Source: Streptomyces brasiliensis (GTDB taxonomy: Bacteria; Actinomycetota; Actinomycetes; Streptomycetales; Streptomycetaceae). Taken from it: a stretch of DNA of 64,000 bases. The notes under the pieces were generated by a model. The model was not told where the DNA came from, searched no databases, and worked only from the letters and a program-made list of their open reading frames with translations. The translations under genes were made by a program, and so were the position numbers. The stretch is from the NCBI RefSeq assembly GCF_014647875.1, contig NZ_BMQA01000005.1:62001-126000 (forward strand). The letters run 5' to 3'. Within the stretch, counting starts at the first letter, position 1. The number at the start of each line of letters is the position of its first letter. Positions 1 through 8,135 of this stretch are shown one piece after another.

Positions 1-234
1 ACCAACAAGTCCGTCGGGGACTCGATCGTCCCCGGCACGGAGAATGTGAGGTCGACGGCGTCGGCGAAGGCCGTGATCGAGCCCCTCTGCACGTTCGAAC
101 TCCCCGGTGAGGGCGCCGGAGGCGACACCCTGCCCGAGCTCACCTGCAAGGACCGGGACTGGCAGCTGGCCCCGGACGATCTCACCGATCTCCCGGGGCC
201 CGAGGATCTCTTCGATGTCCACCTGGCCGAGTGA
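1..234 (+). CDS. C-terminal end of an unidentified protein (cut by window edge)
   Basis: An open frame runs from the first base of the window to a TGA at 232-234, giving about 77 residues of a protein whose beginning lies outside. The visible part is acidic and contains two cysteines (in PLCTFEL and ELTCKDRD), as expected for an extracytoplasmic domain that may be disulfide-bonded. No membrane segment or catalytic motif is visible and I do not recognise the family. It ends 34 bp before a lipoprotein gene on the same strand and could be co-transcribed with it. Confidence 0.6.
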   Translation, partial: TNKSVGDSIVPGTENVRSTASAKAVIEPLCTFELPGEGAGGDTLPELTCKDRDWQLAPDDLTDLPGPEDLFDVHLAE

Positions 235-268
235 CATGGGAACGACGAGTGATGAAGGAAGCGGAGCG

Positions 269-850
269 ATGAGCATTCGGTTCACTGCGAAGGCCCGCAG
301 GGGGTTGGTCGCCCTGACAGTGGCGACCGGTCTGGCCCTCGGGGTGGCCGGCTGCGGCGGCGGTGGCGGTGACGACAAGAAGCCGGACGCCTCGGCGTCG
401 GCCTCCAAGGCGGACGGGTCCGACCCGAGCGCGCAGGAGGGACAGTCCGACACGCCCCTGGCCGAACTCAAAGGCTCGGACGGCCTGCTCCTCCAGATCA
501 CCTCCGCACAACGTGACTCCGGTGGCTTCGTCACCGTGAACGCCACGCTGAACAACGACGGGGACCACAGTGTCGTCGTCCCGTCCGCCCTGAGCGGCAA
601 CGAGACGGAGATCGTACGCAACGGCAGGTCGCTGGGCGGTGCCACCCTGGTCGATCCCCAGGGCAAGAAGCGCTACTACGTCTTGCGTGACACCGAAGGC
701 CGTCCCCTCACCACCACCGGCTTCTCGACGCTGAAGGCCGGCGACAGCCTGCCGGTGTTCATGCAGTTCCCGGCACCGCCGTCGGGCACGGCCGAAGTGG
801 ACTTCCAGCTGCCGACGTTCGCGGCCGCCCCGATCAAGATCTCCGGGTGA
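269..850 (+). CDS. Secreted lipoprotein
   Basis: 193 residues. The N-terminus has basic residues, a hydrophobic stretch (about residues 13-27) and the lipobox VAGC, so Cys28 should be lipidated and anchor the protein to the outer face of the membrane. A Gly run and an Asp/Lys/Ser-rich linker follow, then a compact beta-type domain from about residue 60 (LAELKGSDGLLLQITSAQ onward) resembling the immunoglobulin-like domains of other actinobacterial lipoproteins. The ATG at 269 was chosen because it starts the signal peptide and follows an AAGGA ribosome site; the longer upstream frame has none. The OmpA-family gene begins 6 bp downstream, so the two are likely co-transcribed and may act together at the envelope. 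Confidence 0.8.
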   Translation: MSIRFTAKARRGLVALTVATGLALGVAGCGGGGGDDKKPDASASASKADGSDPSAQEGQSDTPLAELKGSDGLLLQITSAQRDSGGFVTVNATLNNDGDHSVVVPSALSGNETEIVRNGRSLGGATLVDPQGKKRYYVLRDTEGRPLTTTGFSTLKAGDSLPVFMQFPAPPSGTAEVDFQLPTFAAAPIKISG

Positions 851-856
851 GGCCCC

Positions 857-1483
857 GTGAAGACGACACTCCGCCTCACCCTCACCACGGCCACCCTCCT
901 CCTGGCAACCACCCTCCAAGGCACCCCGGCCGCCCAAGCCGACGACAGCACCCCCAGCGTTCCCCCGGGCACCGAAGCCTCCCCCTCCGCCCCGGTGGAC
1001 ATCGACCCCACCGACCCCGATCTGAAACTCCCCGAGGGCGCCACCCTCGCCCAGCCCAAGGTGCTGGACATCAAGTCGGTCGTCGAGGACCAGAGCGGGG
1101 ACGAGCGCCGTGAGGACACCAACGCGGACGTGAAGTTCGCGCTCCAGGCGGAGGTGCTGTTCGGCAAGGACAGCGCGAAGCTGAGCGCCGAGGCGAAGGC
1201 CCGGATCGACGCGATCGCCGAGGAGATCGGAAAGCAGAACGCCACCCAGGTACGCGTCTTCGGCTTCACGGACAACCTCGGCACGTCAGCCCACGGCGAC
1301 GTCCTGTCCCGCAGGCGCGCCAACGCCGTACAGGCCGTCCTGGACGCGGACCTGAACTCCCCCGACATCACCTTCGAGGTACGGGGCTACGGCGAGCAGT
1401 ACCCGATCGCGGACAACTCGACGGAGGCCGGCCGCAAGAAGAACCGCCGCGTGGAGGTCTCGTTCCCCCGCTCGGACGGCTGA
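857..1483 (+). CDS. Secreted OmpA-family peptidoglycan-binding protein
   Basis: 208 residues with a GTG start. A hydrophobic signal peptide (about residues 5-24, cleavage near AQA) is followed by a Pro/Ser-rich linker and a C-terminal OmpA-like domain (about residues 95-205). That domain has the classic features: an FGKDSAKL strand, an acidic-helical segment, GFTDN, LSRRRA and NRRVEVSF near the end. The family binds peptidoglycan through an Asp/Arg pair in these motifs. In a Gram-positive without an outer membrane it is expected to sit in the wall. It follows the lipoprotein gene by 6 bp, a pairing that recurs in streptomycetes. The substrate-binding role is family knowledge. Confidence 0.85.
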   Translation: MKTTLRLTLTTATLLLATTLQGTPAAQADDSTPSVPPGTEASPSAPVDIDPTDPDLKLPEGATLAQPKVLDIKSVVEDQSGDERREDTNADVKFALQAEVLFGKDSAKLSAEAKARIDAIAEEIGKQNATQVRVFGFTDNLGTSAHGDVLSRRRANAVQAVLDADLNSPDITFEVRGYGEQYPIADNSTEAGRKKNRRVEVSFPRSDG

Positions 1484-1486
1484 GGA

Positions 1487-1837
1487 TCACCCCACCTCGA
1501 CCGACACCCGAACCCCCACCTCCACGCCCCACCCCGCCAGGGCACCGGCCTCCGCCTCCAGCACGTGCCGTGAGCGCAGGCGCGGGAGGCCCAGGCGGCC
1601 CGGTTGCATCGTGCGGACGGCGACGACGGTGAGCCGGCGGTCGAGGTACGCGACGTCGATGGGTATGCGCATGCCGAAGGTGTGTACGGAGCCGGCGGGG
1701 GAGAGGAGCATGGCTCCCTCGATGCCATCACGGCCCAACAACCCCTTCGTACGGGCACGATAGGAGACCGCGAACTCCAGGGGGACCGTCACCGTGCCCA
1801 CCGTGAGCGTCCCTCGCCCGTCCCGCCAACGCGCCAT
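1487..1837 (-). CDS. DUF192 family protein
   Basis: 116 residues from the ATG at 1837; a GTG two codons upstream is an alternative. The sequence carries DUF192 hallmarks: the RTKGLLGRDG motif, then HTFGMRIPIDVAYLD and a C-terminal VLEAEAG segment. DUF192 proteins are small beta-rich proteins of unknown biochemical role; some are exported but no signal peptide is visible here. The gene converges on the OmpA gene with only 3 bp between stop codons. A purine-rich run precedes the start. Confidence 0.8.
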   Translation of the reverse strand: MARWRDGRGTLTVGTVTVPLEFAVSYRARTKGLLGRDGIEGAMLLSPAGSVHTFGMRIPIDVAYLDRRLTVVAVRTMQPGRLGLPRLRSRHVLEAEAGALAGWGVEVGVRVSVEVG

Positions 1838-1897
1838 GCCCACCCCCCCTCACCGCACCGGTACTCCCGTCCTCATCACCTTTACCAGGAAGGCTCC

Positions 1898-2770
1898 ATG
1901 ACTCACCTCGGCGTCGTATTCCGTCCCCAACTCCCTCCCGAGCGGCTCCGGACCCTCGCCCGACTCGCGGACGACACCGGGCTCGAGGAGCTGTGGCTGT
2001 GGGAGGACTGTTTCCTGGAGGGCGGGATCTCGGCCGCCTCCGCCGCGCTCGCCTGGACCGAGCGCGTGCGCATCGGCGTCGGCCTGCTGCCCGTGCCGCT
2101 GCGGAACGTCGCCGTCACGGCCATGGAGACCGCGACGCTGCACCGGCTGTTCCCGGGCCGGGTGATGGTCGGTGTCGGGCACGGGGTGCAGGACTGGATG
2201 GGACAGGTCGGCGCACGCGCCGAGTCCCCGCTGACCCTGCTCCGGGAGCATCTCGACGCCCTGCGCGCCCTGTTGAGCGGAGAGCGGCTCACCGTGGACG
2301 GCCGGTACGTCAAGCTCGACGGCGTGGCACTCGACTGGCCGCCGCAGGAGCCTGTGGCGGTGTTCGCCGGCGCCACCGGGCCCCGGACGCTGCGGCTGTC
2401 CGGTGAGGCCGCCGACGGCACGATCCTCACCGCGTCCACGTCAGCGGACGGCGTCCGCAGGGCGCGGCGGCTCATCGACGAGGGGCGTGACACGGCGGGG
2501 CGCAGCGGGTCGCACCAGGTCGTCGTCTACCTGCTCACCGCCACCGGGCCCGACGCCGCCCCGCGCCTGCGGGCCGAACTCGCTGCCGAGGGAGTGGAGT
2601 CCGTCCCGGACCTCGGCGCCGCCGGGGACGCCGGAGCCATCGCCAAGGCCGTCCAACGCCTCGCCGACGCCGGCGCGGACTCGGTGGTCCTCCAGCCGAC
2701 GGCCGACGAGCCTGACCCCGAGGGATTCCTCCGCTTCGCGGCACAGGAGGTCCGGCCCCTGGTGCCGTAG
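1898..2770 (+). CDS. LLM class flavin-dependent oxidoreductase
   Basis: 290 residues, TIM-barrel luciferase-like monooxygenase fold. Family features seen are the WLWEDCF segment near residue 30, RIGVGLLPVPLRN in the first third, RVMVGVGHG (glycine-rich phosphate/flavin loop) and PVAVFAGATGPRTLRLSGEAADG in the second half. Such enzymes use FMN or coenzyme F420 to oxidise or reduce small organics. I cannot decide the cofactor, though F420 is common in actinobacteria. The ATG at 1898 is preceded by CAGGAAGG at good spacing, which rules out the longer upstream frame. Confidence 0.85.
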   Translation: MTHLGVVFRPQLPPERLRTLARLADDTGLEELWLWEDCFLEGGISAASAALAWTERVRIGVGLLPVPLRNVAVTAMETATLHRLFPGRVMVGVGHGVQDWMGQVGARAESPLTLLREHLDALRALLSGERLTVDGRYVKLDGVALDWPPQEPVAVFAGATGPRTLRLSGEAADGTILTASTSADGVRRARRLIDEGRDTAGRSGSHQVVVYLLTATGPDAAPRLRAELAAEGVESVPDLGAAGDAGAIAKAVQRLADAGADSVVLQPTADEPDPEGFLRFAAQEVRPLVP

Positions 2771-2827
2771 CACCGGTCTGCGCCGGTCAGGAGGCACTGT
2801 CAGTCCTCCCTGCCAGACTCCTGCACC

Positions 2828-3322
2828 ATGACGGAGACACACGGAGCACAGATCCCTGCCGACGTCGTACGGCTGCGCGATGTCACCGACGCCGACCTCG
2901 AGGTCTTCCTGGCCTACGAGCACGATCCGGAGGCCGTCCGGCGGTCGCGGTTCACCCCCCGGCCGCGGGACGCCTTCTTCGAGCACTGGCGGGAGAGAGT
3001 CCTCGGCGACCCCGGCAACCTGGTGCAGACGGTCACCGTGGACGGCGGGACCGCCGGGAACATCGGGTCCTGGTGGCAGGGCGAGCGCCGGTACCTCGGG
3101 TACTGGCTGGGCCGCCCGTACTGGGCACGCGGCATCGGCACCCGTGCCCTCGCCCTGTTCCTCCAGCGTGAGCGCACCCGCCCCCTCTACGCCGACCCCC
3201 ACTCCGGCAACACGGCCTCCGTCCGCCTTCTGAAGAGACACGGCTTCGAAGAGGCCGGCACGGACCGGGACGGAGACGACGTGTACGTGGTGTTCATGCT
3301 GCGCCCCGCCGCTGGGGACTAG
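2828..3322 (+). CDS. GNAT family N-acetyltransferase
   Basis: 164 residues. The acetyl-CoA binding signature is present as YWARGIGTRALALF in the middle of the protein, followed by the typical end motif in which an Asn and a nearby Arg precede LLKRHGFEEAG. The N-terminal RLRDVTDADLE is characteristic of RimJ/RimL-like acetyltransferases. The substrate (a protein N-terminus, amine or antibiotic) cannot be read from the sequence. The last 4 bp overlap the stop of the convergent DinB-family gene. Confidence 0.85.
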   Translation: MTETHGAQIPADVVRLRDVTDADLEVFLAYEHDPEAVRRSRFTPRPRDAFFEHWRERVLGDPGNLVQTVTVDGGTAGNIGSWWQGERRYLGYWLGRPYWARGIGTRALALFLQRERTRPLYADPHSGNTASVRLLKRHGFEEAGTDRDGDDVYVVFMLRPAAGD

Positions 3323-3828
3323 TCTCCGTGTCTCTCCGGAACCGGCGGCCGGTCCCCCGTCGCCCCGTCGATCAGCTCCCGCACGATGTCCATGTGACCG
3401 GCGTGCCGAGCCGTCTCCTCGATCATGTGGACCAGCACCCAGCGCAGCGACACGGAACTGTCCCGCCAGTCCGGGCGGCCCAGGGCGTCCAGGGGCCGGC
3501 CGGTGATCGTACGGTCGGCGGCGGCGCGCGCACGGCCGTAGAAGGCGATGATCTGTTCCGTCGTCTCCCCGGGGCCGATGATGATGTCCTCGCCCGCGTA
3601 CGGGTCGAACCACAGCGGCTCGGCCTGCCCGCCGAACGACGACACGAACCAGCCGTACTCCACCGACGCCAGGTGCTTCACCAGGCCCAGCAGATTCGTG
3701 CCGGACGGCGTCATCGGCCGCCTCAGCTGCGCGTCGTCCAGCCCCTCGAGTTTCCACAGCACGGTGTCCCGGTGCCGGTCGAGACTCGCGTGCAGCGTTT
3801 CCTTCTCACCTGCGCTGTAAGCCGTCAT
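3319..3828 (-). CDS. DinB / DUF664 family four-helix protein
   Basis: 169 residues from the ATG at 3828. The family folds as a four-helix bundle with a metal bound by three histidines. His52 (in GLVKHLASVEYGW) and the HxxH pair His142/His145 (in ETARHAGHMDIVRE) fit those ligands. Many actinobacterial members are thiol-dependent (mycothiol or bacillithiol) transferases or detoxification enzymes, which is an inference here. A longer upstream frame exists but has no support. It is convergent with the GNAT gene and divergent from the methyltransferase gene. Confidence 0.8.
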   Translation of the reverse strand: MTAYSAGEKETLHASLDRHRDTVLWKLEGLDDAQLRRPMTPSGTNLLGLVKHLASVEYGWFVSSFGGQAEPLWFDPYAGEDIIIGPGETTEQIIAFYGRARAAADRTITGRPLDALGRPDWRDSSVSLRWVLVHMIEETARHAGHMDIVRELIDGATGDRPPVPERHGD

Positions 3829-3879
3829 GCAGCGGGAAATTAGCAGCGCGCACCGACAACGCCCTGCCATGCTCTGCGC

Positions 3880-4671
3880 ATGGACCAGCGAACCGGCAGC
3901 ACGTTCGAGGAACTCGTCGCCGAGGGCGCCGCCGTGCCCACCGAGGGCTGGGACTTCTCCTGGTTCGAGGGGCGGGCCACCGAGGCGCGGCCCTCCTGGG
4001 GCTACGCCCGCTCGGCGGGTGGCCGCCTGGCCCGCGCCGATGCCGCACTCGACATCCAGACCGGAGGCGGCGAGGTCCTCGACATGTCCCTCCGTACGGC
4101 GGCCACCGCCCGGCCCGGCCTGCTCGCCGCCACCGAGGGCTGGCCGCCGAACGTCGCCAAGGCCACCGCCCTGCTGCGGCCGCACGGCGTCGTGGTCGTC
4201 GCCGCGGCGGACGACGGGCCGCTGCCCTTCGCGGACGAGGCCTTCGACCTGGTCCTCAGCCGCCACCCCGTCCAGCCGCACTGGGCCGAGGTCGCCCGTG
4301 TGCTGCGACCGGGCGGCACGTACTTCGCCCAGCACGTCGGACCGGGCAGCGTCTTCGAGCTCGTCGAGTACTTCCTCGGGCCCCTCCCGCAGGAGGCGCG
4401 CACCGCCCGCCACCCCGACCGCGAGCGGGCCGACGCCGAGGCGGCCGGGCTGGAGATCGCCGGCCTCCGGGCGGAGCGGCTGCGGATGGAGTTCCACGAC
4501 ATCGCCGCGGTCGTGCACTTCCTGCGCAAGGTGATCTGGCTGGTCCCCGGCTTCACGGTCGAGGAGTACGAGCCCCAACTGCGCGCCCTGCACAAGCGGA
4601 TGGAGACCGAGGGCCCGTTCGTCGCCCACAGCACCCGTCACCTTCTCGACGCACGCAAGCCGCACGGCTGA
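3880..4671 (+). CDS. Class I SAM-dependent methyltransferase
   Basis: 263 residues. A Rossmann methyltransferase core is visible: glycine-rich motif I (DIQTGGGEVLDM), a following acidic region, the PLPFADEAFDLVLSRH segment typical of motif II, and VARVLRPGGTYFAQHVGPGS (motif III). A short N-terminal cap and a C-terminal helical part flank the core. The substrate is unknown. No strong ribosome site precedes the ATG, and CATGCT lies 6 bp upstream, so the message could be leaderless. Confidence 0.8.
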   Translation: MDQRTGSTFEELVAEGAAVPTEGWDFSWFEGRATEARPSWGYARSAGGRLARADAALDIQTGGGEVLDMSLRTAATARPGLLAATEGWPPNVAKATALLRPHGVVVVAAADDGPLPFADEAFDLVLSRHPVQPHWAEVARVLRPGGTYFAQHVGPGSVFELVEYFLGPLPQEARTARHPDRERADAEAAGLEIAGLRAERLRMEFHDIAAVVHFLRKVIWLVPGFTVEEYEPQLRALHKRMETEGPFVAHSTRHLLDARKPHG

Positions 4672-4961
4672 CACGGTTTCCACATCGTTATCGCGAACGA
4701 CTCGCATCCAGCAGGCGCCTCGCGTAAGTTCAGACCAAGGTAATTCGCGTGAGCAAAGCTGCGCGGGCGGCACCGCGCGGTGGAGGGGGCTGCGCGGTGC
4801 CGCATGCCTCCGTGCGCCGGTCAAGCCGCCGCGACCCGCCGGGATAGCCCGTCGGAGGGACGGCGTACCGGGCGCTCCGGGCGGCCCCGAAATCCCCCGC
4901 ACCCGCCTGAACAAGGTTTTCCGCCCTTGTCGCGACGTCGTCATCCGACTCCGGAGAGTAG
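4672..4961. other. Intergenic region without a convincing protein gene
   Basis: About 290 bp between the methyltransferase gene and the 6C RNA locus. It contains a perfect 12-bp hairpin (separate entry). There is also a short GTG-initiated frame of about 32 codons at 4749 with a weak AAGG upstream; it is Arg/Gly-rich and passes through the hairpin, so I do not call it a gene. The end of the region should hold the promoter of the small RNA, but I cannot fix -35 and -10 boxes. Confidence 0.5.
4767..4803. terminator. Perfect 12-bp hairpin, possible terminator
   Basis: GCGGCACCGCGC at 4767-4778 pairs perfectly with 4792-4803 across a 13-nt loop. It lies about 95 bp after the methyltransferase stop. 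No T-tract follows, which is common for Streptomyces terminators, but a structural role in an RNA is also possible. Confidence 0.45.
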
Positions 4962-5061
4962 TTGTGGCACGCCGATGCACGCAGATTCACTTACGAAGGG
5001 TTATGGTGGAAACCCCCCCTCGGGCCGGTCCGTCTCCCCCCCACGGACCGGCCCGTTTTTT
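4962..5061 (+). ncRNA. 6C small RNA (actinobacterial C-rich sRNA)
   Basis: The 6C RNA family of Actinobacteria is defined by C-rich loops of at least six cytosines followed by an intrinsic terminator. Two runs of seven C occur here (5013-5019 and 5036-5042). The second sits in the 9-nt loop of a perfect 12-bp stem (5022-5033 with 5043-5054), followed by six T (5056-5061). Upstream, GGGTT at 4998-5002 can pair with AACCC at 5011-5015. The 5' end is a guess; only the 3' end is well defined. The family is known in mycobacteria and S. coelicolor as a trans-acting regulator that can pair with G-rich ribosome-binding regions. Confidence 0.75.
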
Positions 5062-5270
5062 CATGCCGCCCGGCTTCTCCGATCCCGGTCAGGGCAATGC
5101 GCCCCACAGGGGCCGCGGGGAACCGGGCGAGAAACTCCACGACCCGCACACGCGCACAGGACGAGCCACCCCGATCCACGGGCGCCCCGACCCGCACCCA
5201 CGCAACAGCTCCCGGGGGGTAACCTTCGGCCCGTAGGCGACCGCCACCGCATGGAGGGGCTGACATTCAC

Positions 5271-6044
5271 GTGAACCTGCGCGACAAGCTGCGCGGCCTT
5301 CTGGTCAGGCTGTACGCGCGCCGGGTGGAAGGCCACCTGGACCACGCTCAGGTGCCCAAGCACATCGGCATCATCATGGACGGCAATCGCCGTTGGGCGA
5401 AGGCCGCGGGCTCCAGCACCGTGCACGGGCACCGCGCCGGTGCCGACAAGATCGAGGAGTTCCTCGGCTGGTGCAGTGAGACGGATGTCCAGGTCGTCAC
5501 CCTCTGGCTGCTGTCCACGGACAACTTCGACCGCGCCAAGGAGGAACTCGTCCCCCTCCTCGGCATCATCGAGGACGTTGTCCGCACCCTCGCTGCCGAC
5601 GGCCGCTGGCGCCTGCACCACGTCGGCACCCCCGATCTGCTGCCCTCTCCGATGCAGACGGCGCTCAAGGAGGCCGAGGAGGCCACCGCGCACGTCGACG
5701 GAATACTCGTCAACGTCGCCATCGGCTACGGCGGCCGCCAGGAGATCGCCGACGCCGTCCGCTCGATGGTCCTGGACGCCCGGGAAAAGGGTGTCTCCAT
5801 GGAGGACCTCGCCGAGTCCGTCGACGTCGACATGATCGGCCGCCACCTCTACACCGGCGACCAGCCCGACCCCGATCTCGTGATCCGCACCAGCGGCGAG
5901 CAGCGGTTGTCCGGATTCATGCTGTGGCAGACGGCACACTCCGAGTACTACTTCTGTGAAGTCTTCTGGCCTGCCTTCCGCAAGGTCGACTTCCTGCGCG
6001 CCCTGCGCGACTACGCCGCACGTCACCGGCGGTACGGCGGCTGA
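5271..6044 (+). CDS. uppS: Isoprenyl transferase (cis-prenyltransferase, UPP-synthase family)
   Basis: 257 residues, GTG start, with GGAGGGG about 15 bp upstream. It condenses isopentenyl diphosphate units in cis to make the polyprenyl carrier lipids for cell-wall synthesis. All family signatures are present: HIGIIMDGNRRWAK near residue 30 (the catalytic Asp is in MDGNRRW), the VTLWLLSTDNF and GYGGRQEI segments, and the C-terminal LVIRTSGEQRLSGFMLWQ and SEYYF motifs that bind the incoming isopentenyl diphosphate. Streptomycetes carry more than one homolog, so this may be a short-chain Z,E-synthase rather than the main undecaprenyl enzyme; chain length cannot be read here. The pairing with a nearby phoH is also found in mycobacteria. 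Confidence 0.9.
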   Translation: MNLRDKLRGLLVRLYARRVEGHLDHAQVPKHIGIIMDGNRRWAKAAGSSTVHGHRAGADKIEEFLGWCSETDVQVVTLWLLSTDNFDRAKEELVPLLGIIEDVVRTLAADGRWRLHHVGTPDLLPSPMQTALKEAEEATAHVDGILVNVAIGYGGRQEIADAVRSMVLDAREKGVSMEDLAESVDVDMIGRHLYTGDQPDPDLVIRTSGEQRLSGFMLWQTAHSEYYFCEVFWPAFRKVDFLRALRDYAARHRRYGG

Positions 6045-6390
6045 CGCCGCCCTCCCGGGCACGCACCGTACGGTAAGCGTCCCGTGCACCCCGGTTGGGG
6101 TGGGAGTAACAAGGAGTTCATCAGTGCGCCGTCCCATGCATTTGCATGGCCTCGTAAGTTCGAGGGCATAAGCCAAGCAGGTCGATGCCCGAACCACGGG
6201 TGTCGGATCTCAGCGGGCGGCACGGGGCCGTCCGCCCGGGAGGCCCTTTGCACCAGCCCGACTGTGCGGTCACTGCACGGAAGCAGCCGCGGAGGGCCGG
6301 TTCTCGGCCCGCGCGCGTGCATCGCGGCCGACGACCGGTCCAGCTAACTCTCGTCGCTCCCCGACCTCATCCGAGGGGGTACGTCCTTCC
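6045..6390 (+). other. phoH leader region
   Basis: 346 bp between uppS and phoH. It contains the 15-codon ORF described separately, then a GC hairpin centred near 6228 (GGGCGG at 6215-6220 pairs with CCGCCC at 6231-6236, with further pairing inside). The rest (6240-6375) is GC-rich, and GAGGGGG precedes the phoH GTG. The order short ORF, hairpin, gene is what an attenuation leader would look like. No T-tract follows the hairpin. Confidence 0.5.
6124..6171 (+). CDS. 15-residue leader peptide upstream of phoH
   Basis: A GTG at 6124 is placed 7 bp after an ideal AAGGAG ribosome site (6111-6116) and opens a 15-codon frame ending in TAA at 6171. The peptide is MRRPMHLHGLVSSRA. The two basic residues followed by His-Leu-His resemble short regulatory leader peptides of actinobacteria, although the cysteines of the sulfur-responsive ones are absent. 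It precedes a hairpin and then the PIN-PhoH gene about 220 bp downstream. In M. tuberculosis a short gene upstream of phoH2 (phoAT) encodes an antitoxin; this one is far shorter and shows no similarity I can see. Translation is inferred from the ribosome site alone. Confidence 0.55.
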   Translation: MRRPMHLHGLVSSRA

Positions 6391-7716
6391 GTGGTGACCA
6401 GCACAAAGCGTCGTAAGCCCGACCGGCGCACCTATGTTCTCGACACCAGCGTCCTGCTGGCCGACCCGAACGCCCTGACCCGCTTCGACGAGCACGAGGT
6501 CGTGCTCCCCATCGTGGTGGTCACGGAACTGGAGGCCAAGCGGCACCATCCCGAACTCGGTTACTTCGCACGGCAGGCCCTGCGCCTGCTCGACGACTAC
6601 CGGGTGAAGTACGGCCGTCTCGACGCCCCCATCCCGATCGGGGAACTCGGTGGAACCGTCCGTGTCGAGCTCAACCACTCGGACCCCAGCGTGCTGCCCA
6701 CCGGCTACCGCCTGGGGGACAACGACTCCCGCATCCTCGCGGTGGCCCGCAACCTGCAGGCCGAGGGGTACGACGTCACCGTCGTGTCGAAGGACCTCCC
6801 GCTCAGGATCAAGGCGTCGTCCGTGGGCCTCCTCGCGGAGGAGTACCGGGCCGAACTCGCCATCACGGACTCCTCCGGCTGGACCGGAATGTCCGAACTG
6901 ACTCTGTCCGGCGAGCAGGTGGACGTCCTCTTCGAGGCGGGTCACGCGTTCGTGCCGGAGGTGTCCGACCTCCCTGTGCACACGGGTCTGACGATCCAGT
7001 CGGAACGGGGCAAGGCGCTGGGCCGGGTGACGGCGGAGGGCAACGTCCGTCTGGTGCGCGGCGACCGGGAGGCGTTCGGCATCAAGGGCCGCAGCGCCGA
7101 GCAGCGCATCGCGCTCGATCTGCTGCTCGACCCGGACGTGGGCATCGTCTCGATGGGCGGCCGGGCCGGCACCGGCAAGTCGGCGCTGGCGCTGTGCGCG
7201 GGTCTGGAGGCGGTCCTGGAGCGCCGTCAGCACCAGAAGGTGATGGTCTTCCGCCCGCTGTACGCGGTGGGCGGGCAGGAGCTGGGCTATCTGCCGGGCA
7301 CCGAGGCCGAGAAGATGAGCCCGTGGGCGCAGGCGGTGTTCGACACGCTGTCGGCGGTCACCAGCCGCGAGGTCATCGAGGAGGTCACCGCGCGCGGGAT
7401 GCTCGAGGTGCTGCCGCTGACCCACATCCGCGGCCGCTCGCTGCACGACGCGTTCGTGATCGTGGACGAGGCGCAGTCGCTGGAACGGAACGTCCTGCTG
7501 ACCGTTCTGTCCCGGATCGGCGCGAATTCACGGGTGGTTCTGACCCACGACGTGGCCCAGCGGGACAATCTGCGTGTCGGTCGCTATGACGGTGTCGTCG
7601 CCGTCGTGGAGAAGCTGAAGGGGCATCCGCTCTTCGCCCACGTCACCCTGACGCGGTCCGAGAGGTCCCAGATCGCCGCACTTGTGACCGAAATGCTGGA
7701 GGACGGACACATCTGA
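6391..7716 (+). CDS. phoH2: PhoH2-type protein: PIN ribonuclease domain fused to PhoH ATPase
   Basis: 441 residues, GTG start with GAGGGGG upstream. The N-terminal PIN domain (about residues 10-150) begins with [13 protein letters not shown] and has further acidic residues ([20 protein letters not shown]) that would hold catalytic Mg. After a linker and small beta domain comes the PhoH P-loop ATPase (about 230-441) with Walker [10 protein letters not shown] near residue 257, Walker [12 protein letters not shown] and the [10 protein letters not shown] motif. Mycobacterial PhoH2 of this architecture is an RNA helicase and ribonuclease with toxin-like behaviour. The position near uppS and upstream of the fumarase/glpX block matches M. 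tuberculosis Rv1095. It is preceded by a leader ORF and followed by a strong terminator. Confidence 0.9.
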   Translation: MVTSTKRRKPDRRTYVLDTSVLLADPNALTRFDEHEVVLPIVVVTELEAKRHHPELGYFARQALRLLDDYRVKYGRLDAPIPIGELGGTVRVELNHSDPSVLPTGYRLGDNDSRILAVARNLQAEGYDVTVVSKDLPLRIKASSVGLLAEEYRAELAITDSSGWTGMSELTLSGEQVDVLFEAGHAFVPEVSDLPVHTGLTIQSERGKALGRVTAEGNVRLVRGDREAFGIKGRSAEQRIALDLLLDPDVGIVSMGGRAGTGKSALALCAGLEAVLERRQHQKVMVFRPLYAVGGQELGYLPGTEAEKMSPWAQAVFDTLSAVTSREVIEEVTARGMLEVLPLTHIRGRSLHDAFVIVDEAQSLERNVLLTVLSRIGANSRVVLTHDVAQRDNLRVGRYDGVVAVVEKLKGHPLFAHVTLTRSERSQIAALVTEMLEDGHI

Positions 7717-8135
7717 CCCGAGTGCTCAACTTGAGTCGGTTACTCGCTGGTTGGCGCCGTCCGGCAAAGGCGTGAGCCTAGCCGGGCGGCGCCTTGGCGT
7801 GTGGGACCTTCATGAAAATCGCTGGGCCAAACGGGATGTGAGCTTTCACACGCAACTCAGGATTGCCTCGCGCCGTCCGGTTACGGCAGAGTCTCACTCC
7901 TGTCAGGCCCCGCATACGACACACCTGTACCCCCAGCGGTACGGCACAACAGAAGCATCACAGCCAAACTCCATAGCTGACGTCGTATGCCGCCCGCGCA
8001 CCACGCGGCGCTCTCCTCGCGAGGGTTGCCCACCGGGCCCGCGCCTCCCGTGACCCCGCAGTTGGGAGGCCAGAGCCAGGGGCACGATTGCGTCCGCCAG
8101 GGTCACCGAAGCGGGCGATGCTGGAAGGAAACCGT
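7717..8135 (+). other. phoH terminator and long 5' region of the transglycosylase gene
   Basis: About 420 bp. The first 80 bp hold the phoH terminator (separate entry). The remaining 340 bp have no ORF with a ribosome site. A long untranslated leader before a muralytic gene is the setting of c-di-AMP riboswitches in Streptomyces, but I do not find the conserved core here. Only the GGAAGGA ribosome site at 8123-8129 is certain. Confidence 0.5.
7753..7793 (+). terminator. Terminator after phoH
   Basis: A 13-bp stem (7753-7765 with 7781-7793, one G-T pair) encloses a loop that itself folds as AGGC-GTGA-GCCT. It begins 36 bp after the phoH stop and is followed by TT only. Confidence 0.75.

Noticed and set aside
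4749..4850. Short GTG ORF (MSKAARAAPRGGGG...) between the methyltransferase and the 6C locus
   Set aside because: Weak ribosome site, skewed composition and passage through a 12-bp perfect hairpin; more likely non-coding.
7850..8135. Possible c-di-AMP (ydaO) riboswitch before the lytic transglycosylase gene
   Set aside because: The context (long leader, muralytic gene) fits, but the conserved core ending in a GTCAGCTAAC-like box is not found. CAGCTAAC does occur near 6340 upstream of phoH, but the rest of the motif is absent there.
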